From Planctomycetaceae bacterium (lineage in GTDB: Bacteria; Planctomycetota; Planctomycetia; Planctomycetales; Planctomycetaceae): 64,000 nucleotides of DNA. The position numbers and the translations under genes were made by a program. Shown here in pieces: positions 1 to 9,672 of this stretch. The stretch is from assembly GCA_021732995.1 (NCBI GenBank), contig JAKFWA010000073.1:50105-114104 (forward strand). The letters are read 5' to 3'. Each line of letters begins with the position of its first letter. Positions within the stretch are counted from its first letter, which is position 1. The notes beneath the pieces were generated by a model. The model was not told the origin of the DNA. It made no database searches and saw nothing but the letters and a program-made list of their open reading frames with translations.

Positions 1-870
1 CGAGATCGCGGACGCCGCAATCGCCCAGCGGGCTGCGGAACGCAGGTCGCGACCTTCGGCCAAAGCCGTCGCGAGCGCGCCCGTGAAACAGTCACCCGCG
101 GCGGTCGTGTCGACGGCTTGCACCTCGTAGGCGGGCAACCATGACGCTTCGCGGGATTCGTCTCGCAGGATGCAACCCGAAGCACCGCGAGTGATGATCA
201 CCTGCCCGACGCCCTTTTGTCGTAACTGGTCGCACGCGATGACCGCGTCCTCCAGATCTTCCTGCACGTTCCAGCCGGTCAGCAGTTCGGCTTCGGTTTC
301 ATTGGGAGTCAGCACGTCGACAAGTTTTAGAATCTCAGCATCTTTGATCTCGGCGCAGGCTGGTGCCGGATTCAAGACAGTTCGCAAACCAGCGGCCTTG
401 GCACGGCGCAGACCGGCAATGACCGTTTCCAGCGGCGATTCCAGACACGCAACAAACACCTTCGCGCTGGCAAACACAGAATCATCAATCGCCGCGATGT
501 CAGCCGGAGTCAGCTGAGCATTGGCGCCGGAGGCCACCGTGATTTGATTCTCGCCGTTCTCACCAACGACGATCAGTGCCACTCCGGTTGCGTGCCCGTC
601 CAGCATGCGAATGTGCTGAGTGTGCAGGTTCTCGGCCCGCAGTTGTTTGATCGACGAACGGCCAAAATCGTCCGTGCCCACGGCGGCAATGAACGCCACT
701 GGTTGCTGTGACAATCGCGCTGCCGCAACGGCCTGATTGGCTCCCTTGCCACCTCCGGCCTGCATGAATTCGCCACCTAGTACGGTCTCTCCGGCGCGCG
801 GCAGACGCGGAGACCGCACCACCAGATCCACATTGATCGACCCCAAAACAATGACCTGCGGAACGGACAT
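1..870 (-). CDS. rbsK: Ribokinase, PfkB family (3' end cut by window edge)
   Basis: The first 290 residues of a PfkB-family sugar kinase are present; its last few codons lie beyond the left edge. Ribokinase phosphorylates D-ribose to ribose 5-phosphate in the cytoplasm. Seen: N-terminal VLGSINVDLV, the PfkB signature 1 region GGEFMQAGGGKGANQAVAAA, and near the visible end signature 2, DTTAAGDCFTGAL, whose Asp is the catalytic base in this family. The ATG at 870 starts just before the conserved first strand. Family length is about 305 residues, so only some 15 are missing. It is divergent from the metallohydrolase gene at 1097. No transporter or regulator of a ribose operon is visible. Ribokinase is favoured over fructokinase because of the GGKGAN and AAGD motifs; the sugar is inferred. 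Confidence 0.88.
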   Translation of the reverse strand, partial: MSVPQVIVLGSINVDLVVRSPRLPRAGETVLGGEFMQAGGGKGANQAVAAARLSQQPVAFIAAVGTDDFGRSSIKQLRAENLHTQHIRMLDGHATGVALIVVGENGENQITVASGANAQLTPADIAAIDDSVFASAKVFVACLESPLETVIAGLRRAKAAGLRTVLNPAPACAEIKDAEILKLVDVLTPNETEAELLTGWNVQEDLEDAVIACDQLRQKGVGQVIITRGASGCILRDESREASWLPAYEVQAVDTTAAGDCFTGALATALAEGRDLRSAARWAIAASAIS

Positions 871-1096
871 GCGGAAACTCTCGTGCGTAGGAGGACAACT
901 CATCCGGTGCCCAGCAATGAAACGATCGTCGGCGCCGTCGTCAACATCATGCGTCCAAAGAATAACTGCGAATCGCAACCACCAAAGGCCTGCCATTGTC
1001 CGGCTTGACGCTCGAAAGTTCTGCGGGAAGTCGGCAGAGTTCGGGTCAGGTTCTGCGTGCGCTGTTGTCCTGTGTCGCTTGTCAGGAGACCTCGTG

Positions 1097-3478
1097 ATGA
1101 GAATTCGCGTCGCGCTGCTGTGCTTGCTGGTATGCGGAGTTATGTCGTGGGCAAATATCGTCGATGCGTTTGAGCCGGTGCTGGTTGAGAAGCAACCACT
1201 GGTTTCCGCGACTGATCGCCTGATTGAAGCTCTGAACTACGTGGGCTCGCCGTTGAGCAAGGAAGACCAGCAGGCCATCAAGGCTGCGACCATGTTGCCG
1301 AACGACCGCGACGCGGTGATCGCCATCCAGAAGATTCTGGACGGTCACTGCCTGCTGGTGGTGAACATCAACCCGGAAAGCCGCGTGAAGGTCGCCGAAG
1401 GCACAGTCAAGAAGGAACTGATGCAGCAGGGCTGGCGGACCTTCCTGGTGAAGGTGGAGAACGAGGCGGGCGTGACAGCTCCGCTGCAGATTGAGAGCCC
1501 CAACATCGCGCCCGTCTACGAACGTGGGCCGGGAGCACGGCAGAAGCTGCCCACCAACAAAACGCTGGTGAAGCCCGAGGATGTTCCAGGGCGATTCCTC
1601 GATGCGGCGATCTACAATAGCCAACCGATGAAGAAAGAATTGTCCGGCCTGCAGGTCGAGTATCGCATCGTTCAGCTTTACAGCCGTGATGTGGGGATGC
1701 GTGAGGCCAAACTGGGCTTCAACGTCGGACAGGGCACTCAGGACATCGGCTTCCGCAACAGCGTGCCGGTGCTCTTCAAATGTGTGCCCGCTGTGGAAGT
1801 TGTGTTAGGCGTGCATGACATCGACGGCCAACCAACGACCGCGGCGTTCGTGATCAAGGACCGACAAGGTCGGATCTACCCCAACCCCGCCCGGCGTCTT
1901 GCGCCTGATTTCTTCTTCCACAATCAGGTCTATCGCGCCGACGGCGAATCCGTGCACTTGCCGCCCGGTGATTACACCGTCGAGGTTTCTCGCGGGCCAG
2001 AGTACCTCACCAACACTCACAAGCTCACGGTTCAGGAAGGATCCATCAGTCAGAAAGTGGATTACAAACTGACCCGCTGGATCATGCCCGCGAAGCGGGG
2101 GTGGTTCTCTGGAGATCATCATGTGCACGCGGCTGGTTGCGCGCACTACGACAGTCCAACGGAAGGCGTCTCACCCGCCGACATGATGAAACACATTCTT
2201 GGCGAAGACCTCAACGTGGGCTGTGTGTTGACCTGGGGACCGTGCTGGTACCACCAGAAGCAGTTCTTTGAAGGCAAGACTTCTGCGTTGTCGCGTCCGG
2301 GTAACCTGATGCGCTACGACATTGAAGTTTCTGGTTTTCCCTCGTCGCACGCGGGGCATCTGTGCCTGCTGCGGCTCAAGGAAGATGACTACCCAGGCAC
2401 CACAGAAATCGAGCAATGGCCGAGTTGGACGTTGCCCGTGCTGAAATGGGGCAAAGAGCAAGGCGGCGTGGTCGGCTATAGCCACAGCGGTTGGGGCATC
2501 GCACTGCCCGACTACGGGCCGAATGGCGAGCGTCTGGAGATCAGTTACCCACCCAAGCCGGGTGCTCCAGTCGGTCGCGCCGCCGACAAGTTGCCCGATT
2601 ACGCGATGCCACCTTTCGACGGCATCGGCGCCAATGAATACATCGTGACCGCGGCGCACGATGTGTGCGACTTCATCTCGTCGGTGGATACTCCGGCGAT
2701 CTGGGAACTGAATATCTGGTATCACACACTGAACTGCGGACGACGGGCGGTCATCAGCGGTGAGACGGATTTCCCTTGCATCTACGGAGACAAGGTTGGA
2801 CTCGGCCGTGTGTATGTGCAGCTCGATCCCAAAGCCGAGCTGACCTTCGACAACTGGATCCTGGGTGTGAAGGATGGACGCTCCTACTGCGGTGACGGCC
2901 GGAGTCACGTCTTCGACTTCAAGGTCAATAAGACCGTGATGGGAACTCCGGGTGCGGGCGGCGCATTGAGCCAGGTGAATTTGGACGCGCCCGGCAAGGT
3001 GAATGTCAGCTTCTCCACGGCAGCGTTGTTGGAACCGACTTCGACACCGGAAACGGAAGCGATTCGCTCCAGGAGACTCGACCAAAAGCCGTATTGGCAC
3101 ATCGAACGCAGTCGAGTTGGAGCAACGCGAACGGTGCCTGTCGAAGTGATCGTCAACGGCTATCCAGCCGCTCGGCGTGAGATCGTCGCGGACGGCAAAG
3201 TGCAGGAGTTGTCCTTCGATCTGGATATTCCGCATTCCAGTTGGATCGCGGTTCGTATTCTGCCCTCCGTGCACACGAATCCGGTCTACGTGCAGGTTGG
3301 CGGCAAGCCCATTCGTGCGAGCCGTCGGAGTGCCGAATGGTGCATGAAAGCCGTTGATCAATGCTGGAAAAAGAAGTCCCCCGCCATCCGGGAACCCGAA
3401 CGAGTCGCCGCGAAGACCGCGTACGACGAAGCTCGACGGCTCTATGAAAAGGTCCTGAGCGAAGCCGTCGCTGATTGA
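1097..3478 (+). CDS. Secreted CehA/McbA-family metallohydrolase (PHP-like)
   Basis: A 793-residue secreted protein. The frame is open further upstream, but ATG 1097 (or the adjacent GTG 1094) follows AGGAG at 1084-1088 and opens a clean signal peptide (hydrophobic LLCLLVCGVM, cleavage near residue 24). The C-terminal half carries the metal-binding start of the CehA/McbA group, GDHHVHAAG at about residues 339-347, followed by LTWGP, GYSHSGWG and ISGETDFPC segments expected of a PHP-type metal centre. The N-terminal part looks like beta-sandwich repeats. CehA and McbA themselves hydrolyse carbaryl, but planctomycetes carry many paralogues of unknown substrate, so the substrate is open. It probably acts in the periplasm. 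A strong terminator follows. Confidence 0.8.
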   Translation: MRIRVALLCLLVCGVMSWANIVDAFEPVLVEKQPLVSATDRLIEALNYVGSPLSKEDQQAIKAATMLPNDRDAVIAIQKILDGHCLLVVNINPESRVKVAEGTVKKELMQQGWRTFLVKVENEAGVTAPLQIESPNIAPVYERGPGARQKLPTNKTLVKPEDVPGRFLDAAIYNSQPMKKELSGLQVEYRIVQLYSRDVGMREAKLGFNVGQGTQDIGFRNSVPVLFKCVPAVEVVLGVHDIDGQPTTAAFVIKDRQGRIYPNPARRLAPDFFFHNQVYRADGESVHLPPGDYTVEVSRGPEYLTNTHKLTVQEGSISQKVDYKLTRWIMPAKRGWFSGDHHVHAAGCAHYDSPTEGVSPADMMKHILGEDLNVGCVLTWGPCWYHQKQFFEGKTSALSRPGNLMRYDIEVSGFPSSHAGHLCLLRLKEDDYPGTTEIEQWPSWTLPVLKWGKEQGGVVGYSHSGWGIALPDYGPNGERLEISYPPKPGAPVGRAADKLPDYAMPPFDGIGANEYIVTAAHDVCDFISSVDTPAIWELNIWYHTLNCGRRAVISGETDFPCIYGDKVGLGRVYVQLDPKAELTFDNWILGVKDGRSYCGDGRSHVFDFKVNKTVMGTPGAGGALSQVNLDAPGKVNVSFSTAALLEPTSTPETEAIRSRRLDQKPYWHIERSRVGATRTVPVEVIVNGYPAARREIVADGKVQELSFDLDIPHSSWIAVRILPSVHTNPVYVQVGGKPIRASRRSAEWCMKAVDQCWKKKSPAIREPERVAAKTAYDEARRLYEKVLSEAVAD

Positions 3479-3528
3479 TGCGCCGCACGCGGAACAGCGG
3501 CGAACATGGCAAGAGTCGACCGCGCATG

Positions 3529-3566
3529 AAAAAACTCCCGCCTGAAGTTCAGGCGGGAGTTTTTTG
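3529..3566. terminator. Bidirectional intrinsic terminator
   Basis: A perfect 12-13 bp GC-rich stem (ACTCCCGCCTGAA at 3534-3546, TTCAGGCGGGAGT at 3548-3560) has an A-run on its left and a T-run on its right. It can therefore end transcription from both sides. It sits exactly between the convergent metallohydrolase gene (stop at 3478) and cphA (stop at 3598). Confidence 0.93.
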
Positions 3567-3597
3567 TTTCTCGATCAGTCAGTAAGCGTTGTTTCAA

Positions 3598-6306
3598 CTA
3601 CACGTTGGCAACGGTTGCTGAGGTCGGGGCATGCGGAGCGGGATTCGGAGTTGCCGCTGCCGGGTTCGCCGTCAGCGTCGGAACTGCGACTTCACGTGCC
3701 GCCGGGTGAGTTTCCAGGTATTGCTTCAGGAACGTGACGGTCTCTTCGACTTCGTCGGCCTGCAGCAGCAGAACGTCGCCGGGGCCGACCATGCCGAGAG
3801 CCATCTCTACGGACTTGATCGCTCCACGAACTTCGTGCACCTGCTGAGTGCGAGCTCCTTCAACGATTCCCTTGCGGAAGATGGCGCTGATTTCGCCTTC
3901 GGCTCGACCTCGCGTGTAGTGATCTTCGTAGAGGATCACTTCATCGAAGTGTTTGCCGAGGATACGACCTTGTTCCAGCATGTCTTCGTCACGGCGATCG
4001 CCAGCGGCCGAGTAAACTGCCAGACGACGCTTACCCTCGAAGCTGGACATCGCATCGACGATTGTCTGCAGCGATGATGGATTGTGACCGTAGTCGACAA
4101 CTACCGTCGCACCGTTCACGTCGAGCAGGTTGAAGCGACCGGGTGACTGTTCCAGATTCGGAGCGAAAGACTCCAGACCGGAAGCGATGTTGTCCTTCGA
4201 GATGGCCAGAGCCCAGCACGCTGCGGCAGCGGCCAGCACATTCTCCACTTGGAAGCCAATCTTGCCGTTGTGAGTCAGCGGCACCTTGTCGAGAGTCGTC
4301 AGCACGCTTTCGCCTTCGCGGTCGGCGGCAATGATCTTGCCCTCGCGCACAAAGACGACCGGCTTGCCTTGCTCGAGGTGCTTCTTCAACACCGGCGATT
4401 GTTCGTCGCGAGCGAAGAAGATCACGCCGCACTTGCAGTACTGAGCCATGTCCGCGACGAGCGGGTCATCAGCTTTCAATACGGCCGAACCTTCGGGCAT
4501 CACGGCCTCGACAACGACTCGCTTCACTTTCGCGAGTTGTTCCGGCGTGTTGATGTCCGCCAGTCCGAGATGGTCGCCATCACCGATGTTGGTCACAACG
4601 CCGACGTCGCAACGATCGAAGCCCAGTCCTTCGCGAACGATGCCACCGCGAGCTGTCTCCAGCACGGCAGCGTCAACGCACGGATTCGACAGCACGCAAC
4701 GGGCACTCTTAGGACCGCTGCAGTCACCGTTATCAATCCGGCGACCGTTCAGAAAAATGCCGTCAGTGCAGGTCATGCCTACGCGAGCCCCGAGGCGACT
4801 CAACACATGAGTGATGAGCCGAATCGTCGTCGTCTTACCGTTGGTTCCGGTGACGGCGACAATCGGAATGCGACCCGTCTGGCCGGGGCCAAACATCATG
4901 TTGATGATCGCTTCGCCAACCGCGCGGCCCTGACCAGCGGAAGGCTCCAGATGCATACGCAGACCAGGCGCGGCGTTGACTTCAACAATCACGCCTTCCT
5001 GTTCTGCCATCGGTCGAGCGATGTCGACTGCGACCACATCGATACCAGCGATGTCGAGTCCCACAACCTTCGCCGCTTCAATGCAACGAGCCGCCACATC
5101 GGGATGCACGAGCTCGGTTACGTCTTCAGCGGTGCCACCGGTGCTCAGATTCGCGTTGCGGCGAATCAGAACTTTCTGGCCGGGTTGCGGAATCGTGTCT
5201 GGCGCACAGCCTTGAGACTCCAACACGCTGAGCGAAACCGCGTCGAGCTTCACGTAACTCAATGAGGTCGCGTGTCCATCGCTGCGGCGAGGATCCTTAT
5301 TAACTTCATCCACCAGTTGGCGAATCGTCAGCTTGCCATCACCGATCACGTGAGCCGGTTCGCGACGGGCAGCCGCCACGACCTTGTCCCCAATGACGAG
5401 CACGCGCCAGTCGCAACCGGGAGCGTACTTCTCGACGATGACGTCACTCTCTTGAGCGTACGCCGCGTGATATGCGGTGATGACCTGATCCTGCGTGCGC
5501 AGATTGGTGGCCACGCCACGGCCTTGATTGCCGTTTTGCGGTTTCACGACAACCGGCAAGCCGATTTCTTGGGCAGCCGCCCAGGCATCATCGGCACTGT
5601 CGACGGGACGACCTTCCGGAACCGGAATGCCGATCTCGCGCAGCAGCTTCTTGGTCAGCTCTTTGTCCTGAGCGATCATCTCAGCGATGGCGCCGGTGCG
5701 ATCGGTCTCCGCCGCGCAAATGCGACGGAAGCGAGCGCCGTAGCCGAACTGAATCATGCTGCCGGCGGTCAGGCGGCGCCACGGAATCCCGCGAGCCTTC
5801 GCTGCCATCATGATCGAGCGAGTACTGGGGCCTAGACAAATGTCGTGAGCCAGGTCTTTCAACTTCTCGATTTCAGCCGCGACATCGAAGGGAGTGTCGT
5901 GCACAGCGGCCATGATCAGGCGGTGAGCCGTATCAACCGCCGCTCGAGCCAGTTCTTCTTCTTCGTACTTGATGGCAACTCGGTAGGTGCCTTCCACAGA
6001 TGTTTCGCGAGCCCGGCCATACCCGACCGGCGTGCCGGCGAGGGTCTGCAGTTCCAGAGTCACGTGTTCCAGAATGTGACCGAGGTAAGTACCTCGATCG
6101 AGTCGGACGAAGAAACCACCGCGTTCACCAACGCTGCAGCGGTGTTCAATCAGGGACGGCAACCAGGACTTCAGACGATCGTTGAATCCGGGGTATTCTT
6201 CAGAACTTTTCTCGTTATAGACGCCGAGCTTAACCCACACTTCCAACACTGGAAAATTGGCCCATACGTTCGGGCCACGCAGGGCATTGATCTTCAGCAA
6301 CTCCAC
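3598..6306 (-). CDS. cphA: Cyanophycin synthetase
   Basis: Makes cyanophycin (multi-L-arginyl-poly-L-aspartate), an intracellular nitrogen and carbon store, by ATP-dependent addition of Asp to the backbone and Arg to the side chain. The 902 residues match family size (about 870-900). Seen in order: the CphA N-domain starting with the typical LRGPN (residues 9-13); QFGYG at 186-190; an ATP-grasp domain with VVVKPQNGNQGRG at 252-264; and a Mur-ligase domain with P-loop GTNGKTTT at 487-494 and a later DYGHNPSS motif. The last 35 or so residues are a Pro/Ala/Thr-rich tail not expected in the core fold. No cyanophycinase (cphB) or second cphA lies in the window. It is transcribed alone, ending at a bidirectional terminator. 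Confidence 0.95.
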   Translation of the reverse strand: MELLKINALRGPNVWANFPVLEVWVKLGVYNEKSSEEYPGFNDRLKSWLPSLIEHRCSVGERGGFFVRLDRGTYLGHILEHVTLELQTLAGTPVGYGRARETSVEGTYRVAIKYEEEELARAAVDTAHRLIMAAVHDTPFDVAAEIEKLKDLAHDICLGPSTRSIMMAAKARGIPWRRLTAGSMIQFGYGARFRRICAAETDRTGAIAEMIAQDKELTKKLLREIGIPVPEGRPVDSADDAWAAAQEIGLPVVVKPQNGNQGRGVATNLRTQDQVITAYHAAYAQESDVIVEKYAPGCDWRVLVIGDKVVAAARREPAHVIGDGKLTIRQLVDEVNKDPRRSDGHATSLSYVKLDAVSLSVLESQGCAPDTIPQPGQKVLIRRNANLSTGGTAEDVTELVHPDVAARCIEAAKVVGLDIAGIDVVAVDIARPMAEQEGVIVEVNAAPGLRMHLEPSAGQGRAVGEAIINMMFGPGQTGRIPIVAVTGTNGKTTTIRLITHVLSRLGARVGMTCTDGIFLNGRRIDNGDCSGPKSARCVLSNPCVDAAVLETARGGIVREGLGFDRCDVGVVTNIGDGDHLGLADINTPEQLAKVKRVVVEAVMPEGSAVLKADDPLVADMAQYCKCGVIFFARDEQSPVLKKHLEQGKPVVFVREGKIIAADREGESVLTTLDKVPLTHNGKIGFQVENVLAAAAACWALAISKDNIASGLESFAPNLEQSPGRFNLLDVNGATVVVDYGHNPSSLQTIVDAMSSFEGKRRLAVYSAAGDRRDEDMLEQGRILGKHFDEVILYEDHYTRGRAEGEISAIFRKGIVEGARTQQVHEVRGAIKSVEMALGMVGPGDVLLLQADEVEETVTFLKQYLETHPAAREVAVPTLTANPAAATPNPAPHAPTSATVANV

Positions 6307-7149
6307 GACTTGCTCCAGTCAGGATGATTGGTTCGTCGGCGGGGGAGGGAAAGTGATGGCGGAAGAAGAGCGGGGCAACGGCCGCAACTGGGCATCGACA
6401 TCAGACACATGGGCTCGAAAGGCCTGGCTGCGCTGAACCTGCACGCGGCGCCTCCAGATCGCTGCAATCCGGGCGGATTACGCGCTATGCAAATGGAGAG
6501 CTGCGGGCAAAACTGCCCTGTTGAAGACGCCCAGTCTGTGCCGTTCGTCAGTTCGACGACAGACCGAACTCCCTTACGCCTCGACCCGCGGCTGCGATGG
6601 AGAGTCTCGCCGGGGGAACCGCTTCCGTTCGAACGAAGCGTGGGTTCCGTGCAAATGAGCCGCTCACAACATGACTGAGACCGAAATCTAAGTCAACCGA
6701 CCTGTCATCAGTTTGTTGTCAGATTCTCACTGTCCCGCAGCTTACGGGTTTTCACCGAGCGCTCAGGCTCGCCACTCCGCCCCGAACCCGCATTTGGCCG
6801 TTCATAGCTCTGTGAGCCCTGAACCGAAGGCCTTTCAGCCCCTTCTGCTGCCGGGATTGTGGTTCGTCTTAGAGATCAGATCATGCTCGCTCGGCGCGGA
6901 AGAAATCTATTTCGGTCAGTACGCCCAAGGTCATGAGGAAGAATCGCTGCAACCGTCGGTTTCCGCGCAACTGCGTCGAACCAACAAGATCCGCTCAATC
7001 GAACGGCTGGAGAGCGAGTGAACTATTGAGCAACTGTCGGATATCTAAGACCGCGTCGCGGCAAGACGTTGCGGTTGCGGCTTGTGGCTCGGTCGGAGAC
7101 CGGCCACCACGGGAACAAGCTTCTCGGACACGCTCCTGGCGGTCCATGC
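6307..7149. other. Non-coding stretch upstream of cphA
   Basis: About 840 bp lie between the cphA start and the stop of the leftward symporter gene. Several open frames of 80-116 codons exist, but none has a plausible start site, a recognisable motif or planctomycete-like composition, so I call none. It must hold the cphA promoter. One stem-loop (7084-7107) is listed separately. I could not identify a riboswitch or RNA gene. Confidence 0.5.
7084..7107. repeat. Stem-loop, possible dispersed repeat unit
   Basis: GTGGC(T)CGGTC, loop GGA, GACCGGCCAC form a 10 bp stem with one bulged T. No T-run follows, so it is not a simple intrinsic terminator. It lies 40 bp past the stop of the leftward symporter gene and could protect that transcript's 3' end or be a copy of a genome-wide palindromic repeat. 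Only this copy was noticed in the window. Confidence 0.4.
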
Positions 7150-8646
7150 TCAGTGCCCGGACGAGGCACTTCGCCCTCTGAGAACCTCGGAGTGATGCAC
7201 TTCGCGGTGCTGAATCCAGTTCGGCATCAGGGAGCCGACGAGCATTCCGATGAACGACGCGACCAGGCCGTAGAGTTGAGGAGGAACCGTTCGCCAGACT
7301 TCCTGACTCTCTTCTTCATGGAACTGGAACATGAAACCAAGCCAGATCGAGACGCCGAACAGGATTGAAAACACTGCTCCCTGCGTGGTCGCTCGCTTCC
7401 AATAGATGCCGAAGACCAGCGGCACGAAGGCGACGACGAGCGTCACGCTGTAGCCCGCTTCGACCATCTCGTACATGGTTTGATTGCCCTTCACCGACAT
7501 CGTCGTGGCCACAATGGCGACCAGCACCAACAGGCTGCGCAGCGTCAACAACATCGCTCGGTCTGTCAGTTTCAGCCGCTGCAGAAAGACTCGCAGCACG
7601 TTCTCGGTGAGTACGCTTGCGGGGGCGAGCAACGTGCCGCTGGCCGTCGAAAGGATGGCCGACATCAGGGCTCCGAAAAACAACACCTGACACCACATCG
7701 GCGTCGCCTTCAGCACCAGCTTGGGCAAAATCTGTTGCACCTCGCGAGCGTCCTCCGACGCGAACGACTGGACGAGGCTGGGGTCAATGATCAATGCGGA
7801 ATAAGCAATAAACATCGGCACGAACGCGAAGCAGAAGTAGAAGATTCCACCACCAGCCGTACCGATCAGCGCGGTCTTTTCGTCCCTCGCGCTGGTAACC
7901 CGCTGAAACACGTCTTGCTGGGGAATCGACCCCAGTGCCATCGTGATGAACTGACCTATGGCAACAAACCACGCCGACGCCGTCAGATGCGGAAAGAGAT
8001 TCAACTTTCCTTCTCGAGACGCATGCTCCAGCACGACCTCGAAGCCGCCAGCACGTTGCCCCATCAAGGCGGCTACCAGAATCAGTCCCACGACGATCGC
8101 CACGGTTTGAATCACGTCTGTCAGCGCGACTGACCACATGCCGCCGAACATCGTGTAAACAGTGACGATGGCCGCTCCGACCACGATCGACTCGTTCAGA
8201 GAGAGGTATTCAGGAAAAAGGACGTTGATCACCAATCCCAGCGCCGACAACTGGGCACTCGTCCAACCCAGATACGAGCTGGCAATACCCAGCGACGTGA
8301 TGACCTCCACGAACTTGCCGTACCGCAAGTGGTAGTAGTCTCCGATCGTCAGCAGTTCCAGCCGATAAAACGTCTTCGCAAAGAAGAACGCCACCAGGCA
8401 CAGGCACACCGACGCTCCAAACGGATCACCAGAGACCGCCCCTAGTCCGTCCTTGGCAAACGTCGCCGACACCGACAGCACCGTTTCTGCGCCGAACCAG
8501 GTTGCGAAGACGCAGGCGAAATTCATGTACAACGGCAGCGACCGCCCCGCGACCATGAAGTCCTTCGAGTCCTTGACCCGCGTCGCTGCCCACAGTCCCA
8601 CGGCTATGGTGGCGATCATGTACACAATCACGCAGAAAACCAGCAT
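7150..8646 (-). CDS. Sodium:solute symporter (SSS family)
   Basis: An inner-membrane transporter of 498 residues with about 13 hydrophobic helices, the usual size and topology of the SSS (PutP/SGLT) family, which couples solute uptake to sodium. Seen: the N-terminal VAGRSLPLY segment, the conserved helix FATWFGAETVLS, the segment LTIGDYYHLRYGK, and VYTMFGGMWSVALTDVIQ, a hallmark of the family's helix 5/6 region. ATG 8646 is preceded by AGGGAG with a good spacer. Substrate cannot be told from sequence; neighbours (cphA and small hypotheticals) give no clear hint. It appears to be monocistronic. Confidence 0.88.
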   Translation of the reverse strand: MLVFCVIVYMIATIAVGLWAATRVKDSKDFMVAGRSLPLYMNFACVFATWFGAETVLSVSATFAKDGLGAVSGDPFGASVCLCLVAFFFAKTFYRLELLTIGDYYHLRYGKFVEVITSLGIASSYLGWTSAQLSALGLVINVLFPEYLSLNESIVVGAAIVTVYTMFGGMWSVALTDVIQTVAIVVGLILVAALMGQRAGGFEVVLEHASREGKLNLFPHLTASAWFVAIGQFITMALGSIPQQDVFQRVTSARDEKTALIGTAGGGIFYFCFAFVPMFIAYSALIIDPSLVQSFASEDAREVQQILPKLVLKATPMWCQVLFFGALMSAILSTASGTLLAPASVLTENVLRVFLQRLKLTDRAMLLTLRSLLVLVAIVATTMSVKGNQTMYEMVEAGYSVTLVVAFVPLVFGIYWKRATTQGAVFSILFGVSIWLGFMFQFHEEESQEVWRTVPPQLYGLVASFIGMLVGSLMPNWIQHREVHHSEVLRGRSASSGH

Positions 8647-9235
8647 CGTCAGCTCCCTAGGAATCTCTTGACGCAGCGCCTTAAAACCGCGCGGAATATT
8701 AACTGGCCACGACCAGAGCGGAAGGATTAAGGAGTAACGGCTTCAGAACAACGAAACGCGTTCTGATCGATGGAAACCGACCTGCGGCTGATGCAACTTG
8801 AAACCTCTACCGCTGGCTTGCCTTGATCGACCGTAGTGGATCGCGTGTCTCAGGCCGCTCTCACACCGAAGTCTGAGACAATCATGCATTTCCGGACAAT
8901 CTGCGCGATAAAGCCGCGTCCGAGGCCCCTGAAGTCACCCTGTGGAGAGGATTTCCTGGGCGGAGAACCGCCTGACAAGATCCCTATGCTCATGAGACCT
9001 CCGATGCCCAACAAACTTTGCTGGGCGATGTCAGCTTGGTGACCACAGAATCTATGTATGTCATCGGGGCGTCTCTCGAATGATACTTGAAGCCCATAAA
9101 CTGGCTGACAACGCACCACTCCTGTGAATCTCAAGAATCGGTGCGCGGGCTCTGGACTATCGCTGGAGCCATGAGGCAGAGTTACCAGCCGTTGTTCTCA
9201 AAATTTGATCACATGACCAGTTCACGGATTCGATT
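8647..9235. other. Non-coding divergent region
   Basis: About 590 bp between the divergent symporter gene and the small gene at 9236. It should carry both promoters. A leftward open frame of 94 codons (8850-9134) has no start-site support or recognisable feature, and I do not call it. No repeat, RNA gene or attachment site was recognised. Confidence 0.45.
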
Positions 9236-9631
9236 GTGCTGAATCAGGAAACCGCCATGCTGGCGTTCGCTCGACTGGCGCTGCTGTCACATCAACGGCA
9301 GCAGGCAGCGGGCACTGAAAAGTTCATCGTGCTGACGGGGTTCGCTGCTTGCCGCTCGGGATGGCTGGAAGTGGCGAATCGATGCTGGCAACTGCTGGCC
9401 GGCATAAACGCTAAACACTTTGTGGTGCGAGCCGGTTCGTTTCCCAATGCACTGCGAGACGACTCTCTGAGTAGCTTCGTCACGATGCTGGAACGCTTCT
9501 GCTCGTTCGAGCAGGCCGAGCACCTTTTGGAAGGGCACGGCGGAATGCCTCAACCCGAAGAGGGACAGACGGCCGGAGACAGCGCCACCCAGCACTTGCA
9601 GCAGATTGACGGTAGATCCGCTACTCTTTGA
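9236..9631 (+). CDS. Small conserved-type hypothetical protein
   Basis: A 131-residue cytoplasmic protein of unknown function. The only upstream start in frame is GTG 9236 (a stop lies 10 codons before it); ATG 9257 is the alternative. The sequence is rich in Ala, Leu, Arg and Glu with amphipathic helices, has ordinary composition, and reads as a helical all-alpha domain with two cysteines in the middle. I recognise no catalytic motif. It lies 41 bp before the membrane protein at 9673 in the same direction and may be co-transcribed with it. Composition and internal regularity favour a real gene, but this has not been checked against relatives. Confidence 0.6.
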   Translation: MLNQETAMLAFARLALLSHQRQQAAGTEKFIVLTGFAACRSGWLEVANRCWQLLAGINAKHFVVRAGSFPNALRDDSLSSFVTMLERFCSFEQAEHLLEGHGGMPQPEEGQTAGDSATQHLQQIDGRSATL

Positions 9632-9672
9632 CGAGTGGCAGTTAACGCAGAGATCTCCGCAACTGGGGCGGC

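Noticed and set aside
2171..3361. Leftward open frame of 396 codons inside the metallohydrolase gene
   Set aside because: It is antisense to a protein with a signal peptide and clear metal motif; its own translation has no recognisable motif and is rich in Arg and His, as expected of a shadow in high-GC DNA.
4249..5265. Rightward open frame of 338 codons inside cphA
   Set aside because: Antisense to the Mur-ligase and ATP-grasp parts of cphA; no start-site support or family match.
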